A DNA stretch of 36,793 bases from JBFWQM01 sp050249455. GTDB taxonomy: Bacteria > Pseudomonadota > Alphaproteobacteria > MPNO01 > VGEU01. Made by a program: the position numbers and the translations under genes. Of this stretch, positions 33,080 through 36,793 are shown piece after piece (the stretch's first letter is position 1; every line of letters begins with the position of its first letter). Location of the stretch: assembly GCA_050249455.1 (NCBI GenBank), contig JBFWQM010000020.1, positions 1-36,793 of the forward strand, written 5' to 3'. The notes below the pieces were generated by a model. The model worked only from the letters and a program-made list of their open reading frames with translations. It searched no databases and had not been told where the DNA came from.

Positions 33080-33738
33080 CCAGCCCGTTCGAGCCCACCT
33101 TCGCGGAGCTGCCGCGCATCATCCCGATCTTCCCGCTGACCGGCGTGCTGCTGCTGCCGCACGGCCGCCTGCCGCTCAACATCTTCGAGCCGCGCTACCT
33201 CGCCATGACGCGCGCGGCGCTGGCCGCGTCCGACCGTATGATCGGCATGATCCAGCCGACCGAGCGCCGGCCGGGCGACGCCAGCCCGCCGATCTACGAG
33301 ACCGGCTGCGCCGGGCGCATCGTGTCGTTCAGCGAGACCGACGACGGCCGCTATCTCATCACTTTGGCCGGCGTCGCGCGGTTCGCCATCGTGGAGGAAC
33401 TGCCGCTGCAGGACGGCTACCGCCGCGTCGTCGCCGACTTCCACCGCTACCGCCGCGACATGGAGGGCGAGGGCGAAGTCGCGATCGACCGCGAGCGCCT
33501 GCTCGCCGCGCTGCGGCTCTACCTCGCGCACCAGGGGGTCAAGGCCGACTGGGACGTCATCAAGGACACGCCGGACGACCGGCTCGTCACCTCGCTCGCC
33601 ATGATGTGCCCGTTCAAGGACTCGGAGAAGCAGGCGCTGCTGGAGGCGCCCGACGTCGGCGAGCGGGCGCGCATCGTCATCGCGCTGCTGGAGATGGCGT
33701 CGCTCGACACCACCGGCGGCGACAAGGCGCGCCACTGA
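33076..33738 (+). CDS. LON-domain protein (Lon N-terminal substrate-binding domain only)
   Basis: 220 aa. The motifs IIPIFPLTGVLLLPHGRLPLNIFEPRYLAM and RLITLAGVARF-like regions are those of the Lon protease substrate-binding domain. It has neither the ATPase nor the protease part, so it is the stand-alone LON family, of uncertain role, perhaps in proteolysis or substrate recognition. It overlaps the end of cnoX (ATGA) and precedes a Trm112-type gene by 20 bp with a GAAGGAAG site. This gene order recurs in alphaproteobacteria as far as I recall. Confidence 0.9.
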   Translation: MTSPFEPTFAELPRIIPIFPLTGVLLLPHGRLPLNIFEPRYLAMTRAALAASDRMIGMIQPTERRPGDASPPIYETGCAGRIVSFSETDDGRYLITLAGVARFAIVEELPLQDGYRRVVADFHRYRRDMEGEGEVAIDRERLLAALRLYLAHQGVKADWDVIKDTPDDRLVTSLAMMCPFKDSEKQALLEAPDVGERARIVIALLEMASLDTTGGDKARH

Positions 33739-33758
33739 CCGAAGGAAGCGCGAACCGC

Positions 33759-33953
33759 ATGGCCAAGCCCGGCATCGACCCCCGCCTGCTTGAGATCCTG
33801 GTCTGCCCGCTGACCAAGGGGCCGCTGCGCTACGACGCCGAGGCGCAGGAGCTGATCAGCGACAAGGCGCGCTTGGCGTACCCGATCCGCGACGGAATCC
33901 CGATCATGCTGGTCGACGAGGCGCGCTCGCTCGACGGCCCGGCCGCCGGATGA
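33759..33953 (+). CDS. Trm112/UPF0434 family protein, 64 aa
   Basis: Small protein with LLEILVCPLTKGPLRYDAEAQELIS and AYPIRDGIPIMLVDEAR, the signature of UPF0434 (Trm112-like). In eukaryotes and archaea Trm112 activates tRNA and protein methyltransferases; bacterial members have an analogous proposed role. Only one Cys is present, so the classical zinc site of eukaryotic Trm112 is missing, as is common in bacteria. It overlaps the next gene by four bases (ATGA), so they are translationally coupled. Confidence 0.92.
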   Translation: MAKPGIDPRLLEILVCPLTKGPLRYDAEAQELISDKARLAYPIRDGIPIMLVDEARSLDGPAAG

Positions 33954-34306
33954 CCGAGGCCTGGCCGACGGAGCTGCGCATCGACCGCGCGGCGCGGGTG
34001 CTCGAGGTCGACTTCGACGACGGCCGCAGCTACCGCCTGCCGGCGGAGCTGCTGCGGGTCGAAAGTCCGTCGGCGGAGGTGAAGGGCCACAACGCCAGCG
34101 AGCGCCGCCTGGTCGCCGGCAAGCGCGCCGTCGGCATCGCCGACGTGGAGGCGGTCGGCAACTACGCCGTGCGCATCCTGTTCGACGACGGCCACGACAC
34201 CGGCATCTTCTCCTGGCGCTATCTGGCGGAGCTCGGCGCCGGCCAGGACGACATCTGGCGCCGCTACCTCGACGCCATCGCCGCCGCGGGCCTGTCGCGG
34301 GACTGA
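33950..34306 (+). CDS. DUF971 family protein
   Basis: 118 aa. The segments LRIDRAARVLEVDFDDGRSYRLPAELLRV, VGIADVEAVGNYAVRILFDDGHDTGIFSWRYL are typical of DUF971, a domain also found at the N-terminus of gamma-butyrobetaine hydroxylase. Stand-alone members often neighbour Fe-S-related or protein-quality genes. No catalytic motif is visible. It closes the cnoX operon. A 143-bp gap follows. Confidence 0.9.
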   Translation: MTEAWPTELRIDRAARVLEVDFDDGRSYRLPAELLRVESPSAEVKGHNASERRLVAGKRAVGIADVEAVGNYAVRILFDDGHDTGIFSWRYLAELGAGQDDIWRRYLDAIAAAGLSRD

Positions 34307-34449
34307 TCCCGCCCCGTAGCCCTACGGATAGCGCATGCGCATGGCGCATGGCACCCCCGCACGAAGTTGTGACGCGACGCGATTCCCCGCCCATGCCACC
34401 GTGACGGCGAACCGGTCCGGCCCCGGACCGCGGCAAAGGGAGGCTCCCC

Positions 34450-35070
34450 ATGAACGTGAGCAGGCTTGCGTTGACATTCGCGCCCGTCGCCCTGGCGCTG
34501 GCCCTTGCCGCCGCGCCGGCCGCGGCACAGGCGCCCAACACCCAGCACGTGCGCGGCGAGATCGCCAAGGTCGACGGCGGCATGATCGCGATCAAGGAGC
34601 GGTCGGGGCAGACCCTGGACATGGCGCTGCCCGACAACGTGCGCGTCTCCACCGTCGCCGCGGCCAAGCTGGAAGACATCAAGGCCGGCGCGTTCGTCGG
34701 CACCGCCGCCATCCCGCAGCGCGACGGCACGCTGGTGGCGCAGGAGGTGCTGATCTTCCCGGAGGCGATGCGCGGCACCGGCGAAGGCCATCGGCCGTGG
34801 GACCTGACGTCGGACTCGACGATGACCAACGCCACCGTCGGCACCGTGGCGGCGGCGCCCAGCGGCCATACGATCAAGCTCACCTACAAGGACGGGGAGA
34901 AGACCGTCATGGTGCCGGCGTCGGCGCCCATCGTCACCACCGGCCCCGGCGACAAGTCGATGATCAAGCCCGGCGCCAAGGTCTTCGTCGTGGCGGAAAA
35001 GGGCGCCGACGGCAAGCTGAAGGCCGCCCGCATCGCCGTCGGCAAGGACGGCCTGATGCCGCCGATGTAG
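34450..35070 (+). CDS. Secreted protein with DUF5666-like repeats, 206 aa
   Basis: A Sec signal peptide (MNVSRLALTFAPVALALALA, ending APAAAQ) sends it to the periplasm. The mature protein holds two similar beta-rich units: VRGEIAKVDGGMIAIKERSG with VRVSTVAAAKLEDIKAG, and TVGTVAAAPSGHTIKLTYKDGEK with GAKVFVVAEKGADGKL. These resemble the DUF5666 OB-like fold. Function is unknown; several relatives carry misleading metal-transporter names. The ATG follows GGGAGGC. It converges with the Rieske gene (17 bp apart). Confidence 0.85.
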   Translation: MNVSRLALTFAPVALALALAAAPAAAQAPNTQHVRGEIAKVDGGMIAIKERSGQTLDMALPDNVRVSTVAAAKLEDIKAGAFVGTAAIPQRDGTLVAQEVLIFPEAMRGTGEGHRPWDLTSDSTMTNATVGTVAAAPSGHTIKLTYKDGEKTVMVPASAPIVTTGPGDKSMIKPGAKVFVVAEKGADGKLKAARIAVGKDGLMPPM

Positions 35071-35087
35071 GCGGTTCGTCGCCGCAG

Positions 35088-36329
35088 CTACTCCGCCGCC
35101 TGGCCGACCCGGCCCGGCGGCACGACCGAATTCCAGGAATGGGTCTCGATCGCGCGGTTGGCCGCCGGGTCGCGCACGATGTTCTGCGGATCGCCGCCCG
35201 CGGCGATGGCCCCCAGCGACTCGCGATAGGCCCGGCGCAGCAGCGCGACGCCGCGGTCGGACAGCGCCAGGTTCTCCAGCGCATGCACGGCGATCGGCCG
35301 CTGGCTCTCCTGCGCCTCCATGTCGTCGGGCTGGCGCTGGCGCTCGTCATAGGGGCGCGCGCGCATGCGGCCGGGCCGCGCCTCGATGCCGGTGAACGTG
35401 CCGGGGATCCAGCCGGGGTCGGGCACGCCGCCCTTCGCCGGCCACGCGATCAGGGTCAGCGCCCGGCAGTGGGTGTCGTCGATCGGCACCACCCAGGTGA
35501 CGTCGGTGCAGCGGTCCTTGGTCTTCGGCGTCTGGCCCTGCTCGTGGATCGAGGCGATCAGCGCGATGTTGGGCAGCACGCATTCGACGTAGCGTTCCAG
35601 CCGGTTGCCGTTCGGCAGGTTGCGGAACATGCGGTAGCGCACGCCGAGCGGCGTCTTCTCGAAGCCGATGTCGGGCATGCCTTCGTGCGTCACGGCGCTG
35701 GCGAACTGGTCTCCCGAGATCGCGCGGTGCAGCATCGCGACGTGGTAGGGGTCCACCACGTTCTCGAAGTGCTGCAGCCAGTTGCACTCGCTGACATAGG
35801 CGATGGCGTGCTCGCCCCACAGCCGGGTGGCGCGCAGCACGACGTCGTCGCGGCCGCGGACGTCAATGATGTCGTACATCGGGAACAGCGGCTGCTTCTC
35901 CGGCGGCCCCATGTAGACGAAGACTATCCCGCCGTAATCCTGCACCGGGTAGGCCGGCTGCCACACCTCCAGCCGCTCGGCGTAGCCTGGCTGCTCGCAC
36001 GGCATCTCGACGCACTTGCCGTCGGCGCGGTACAGCCAGCCGTGGTAGCAGCAGCGGATGCCGCCCTGCTCGACGCGGCCGTATTCCAGCGACGTGCCGC
36101 GGTGGGCGCAGTGGGCGTCGAGCACGCCGATCCGGCCCGCGCCGTCGCGGAACGCGACCAGGTCCTCGCCCAGGATGCGCACCTTCTTCGGCAGGCCGTC
36201 GTCGAGGTCGGCGGCGAGCAGCAGCGGCTGCCAGTAGCGCCGCATCATCTCGCCCATCGGGGTGCCGGGGCCGACATGGGTCAGCGCGGCGTCCTCCGGC
36301 GGTACGGCTCGTCCGTAGCCCGATTTCAT
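35088..36329 (-). CDS. Rieske non-haem iron oxygenase, alpha subunit
   Basis: 413 aa. The Rieske [2Fe-2S] site is C74-x-H76 and C93-x2-H96 (CAHRGTSLEYGRV ... CCYHGW), and the mononuclear iron site is D193-x2-H196-x4-H201 (ENVVDPYHVAMLH). This is a ring- or ether-bond-attacking oxygenase of the phthalate/vanillate demethylase-like group, which needs a separate reductase, not seen here. Start at 36329 has GAGGAGA eight bases upstream and the family-typical RYWQPLLLAADL near the N-terminus; the longer frame is rejected. It is divergent from a molybdenum hydroxylase gene, with a 154-bp gap holding a TAGAAT -10 (36386-36391). Confidence 0.93.
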   Translation of the reverse strand: MKSGYGRAVPPEDAALTHVGPGTPMGEMMRRYWQPLLLAADLDDGLPKKVRILGEDLVAFRDGAGRIGVLDAHCAHRGTSLEYGRVEQGGIRCCYHGWLYRADGKCVEMPCEQPGYAERLEVWQPAYPVQDYGGIVFVYMGPPEKQPLFPMYDIIDVRGRDDVVLRATRLWGEHAIAYVSECNWLQHFENVVDPYHVAMLHRAISGDQFASAVTHEGMPDIGFEKTPLGVRYRMFRNLPNGNRLERYVECVLPNIALIASIHEQGQTPKTKDRCTDVTWVVPIDDTHCRALTLIAWPAKGGVPDPGWIPGTFTGIEARPGRMRARPYDERQRQPDDMEAQESQRPIAVHALENLALSDRGVALLRRAYRESLGAIAAGGDPQNIVRDPAANRAIETHSWNSVVPPGRVGQAAE

Positions 36330-36385
36330 CGGCCGTCTCCTCGGTGCCTCGCCCGCGTCCCGTCTCGGCGCGGGACTGCCGGCCA

Positions 36386-36391
36386 ATTCTA
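36386..36391 (-). promoter_or_regulatory. Possible -10 element for the Rieske oxygenase
   Basis: TAGAAT on the minus strand with GTGTCG 17 bp upstream (36409-36414). The spacer contains a small dyad CCCG-AA-CGGG (36394-36403), which could be an operator. Confidence 0.4.
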
Positions 36392-36483
36392 GTCCCGAAC
36401 GGGCATTTCGACACGAGTTGCATTCCGCCCGGCCGGGGTGTATCGCCGGAAGGCAGTCCAAAGGGCACGGTGGAGTTACGGAA

Positions 36484-36793
36484 ATGGCGGAAAGCCGCAG
36501 CAAGCTCGGGGTCGGCGCCGCGCTGACGCGCAAGGAGGACGCCCGCCACCTCGCCGGCAAGGGGCGCTTCGTCGCCGACATCCACGTCCCCGGCACGCTG
36601 GAGGCGGCGATCCTGCGCAGCCCCGTCGCGCACGCCCGCATCAAGGCGATCAGGGCGCCGGAAGGATCCGAAGGCCGCGTCTTCACCGCCGCCGACTTCC
36701 CCGACCTGAAGCCGATCCGCGCCGTGCCGGCGATCCCCGGCTTCAAGCCGTCGGCCTACCACGCCTTCGCCACCGACAAGGTGCGCTTCGTCG
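36484..36793 (+). CDS. Xanthine-dehydrogenase-family molybdopterin-binding subunit (partial, 5' end)
   Basis: An open frame runs off the right edge (103 codons read). It begins MAESRSKLGVGAALTRKEDARHLAG and continues GRFVADIHVPGTLEAAILRSPVAHARI, which is the N-terminus of the large molybdenum-cofactor subunit of the xanthine dehydrogenase/aldehyde oxidase/CoxL family. The RKED..FL-like RFVADI start and AILRSP.AHARI are very typical. A GGTGGAG ribosome site precedes the ATG. The gene should continue about 2 kb more; substrate cannot be told, and small and medium subunits are not in view. Confidence 0.9.
   Translation, partial: MAESRSKLGVGAALTRKEDARHLAGKGRFVADIHVPGTLEAAILRSPVAHARIKAIRAPEGSEGRVFTAADFPDLKPIRAVPAIPGFKPSAYHAFATDKVRFV

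Overview
This window is a gene-dense, high-GC stretch of a bacterial chromosome. The gene content points to an alphaproteobacterium, probably a Rhodospirillales-like lineage: a 180-kDa-class NAD-glutamate dehydrogenase, a CpaF/Flp (Tad) pilus component set, a CtrA-type half-site at the pilin promoter, and the CnoX / LON-domain / Trm112 / DUF971 gene string. The lineage is inferred from families only; there is no rRNA in the window. I count 34 protein-coding genes (one cut by the right edge) and one tRNA. There is no CRISPR array, insertion sequence, integrase or prophage, and no gene-free stretch longer than about 300 bases.

Layout. 105-2655 (minus): phosphate-response genes pstS and phoR, with a Pho-box-like triple repeat between them. 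2731-8504 (plus): mutS, a SAM methyltransferase, a 100-aa unknown protein, phosphoglycolate phosphatase and a D-2-hydroxyacid dehydrogenase. A possible small RNA or leader lies before the unknown protein. 8531-12809 (plus): a GC-rich palindromic repeat, a membrane-bound nucleotide-sugar dehydratase/epimerase (CapD/WbpM family), a 114-bp hairpin repeat, purH and a small hydrophobic orphan protein. 12840-19140 (minus): an Atg22-like MFS transporter and the giant NAD-GDH. 19269-23831: an unrecognised membrane protein, cpaF, and divergently a TPR plus double-SPOR lipoprotein resembling TadD. 23933-28154: a flavin monooxygenase (LLM class), alpha/beta hydrolase, a small GT-A-like protein and a 2-oxoglutarate/Fe(II) oxygenase. 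28340-31121: two small zinc-ribbon proteins, an FkbM methyltransferase behind an orphan Flp pilin, a membrane protein and a small lipoprotein. 31321-35070: tRNA-Gly(GCC), a PrdX-type deacylase, the overlapping cnoX / LON-domain / Trm112 / DUF971 operon and a secreted DUF5666-like protein. 35088-36793: a Rieske oxygenase and, divergently, the start of a molybdenum hydroxylase large subunit.

How the parts work together. PhoR presumably senses phosphate limitation and, through a PhoB outside the window, activates pstS. The Tad pilus parts are split over two loci (cpaF plus the TPR-SPOR lipoprotein; Flp pilin plus FkbM), so the remaining Tad genes must lie elsewhere. The oxygenases and hydrolases around 24-28 kb and 35-37 kb look like accessory catabolic functions. 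Most of the rest is housekeeping.

I did not find an obvious new defence or mobile system. The most interesting leads are the SPOR-bearing TadD-like lipoprotein beside cpaF, the flp-fkbM pair with a CtrA-like site, the candidate RNA at about 6312-6390, leaderless-looking promoters at mutS and at 30080, and the orphan small proteins at 6433 and 12543.
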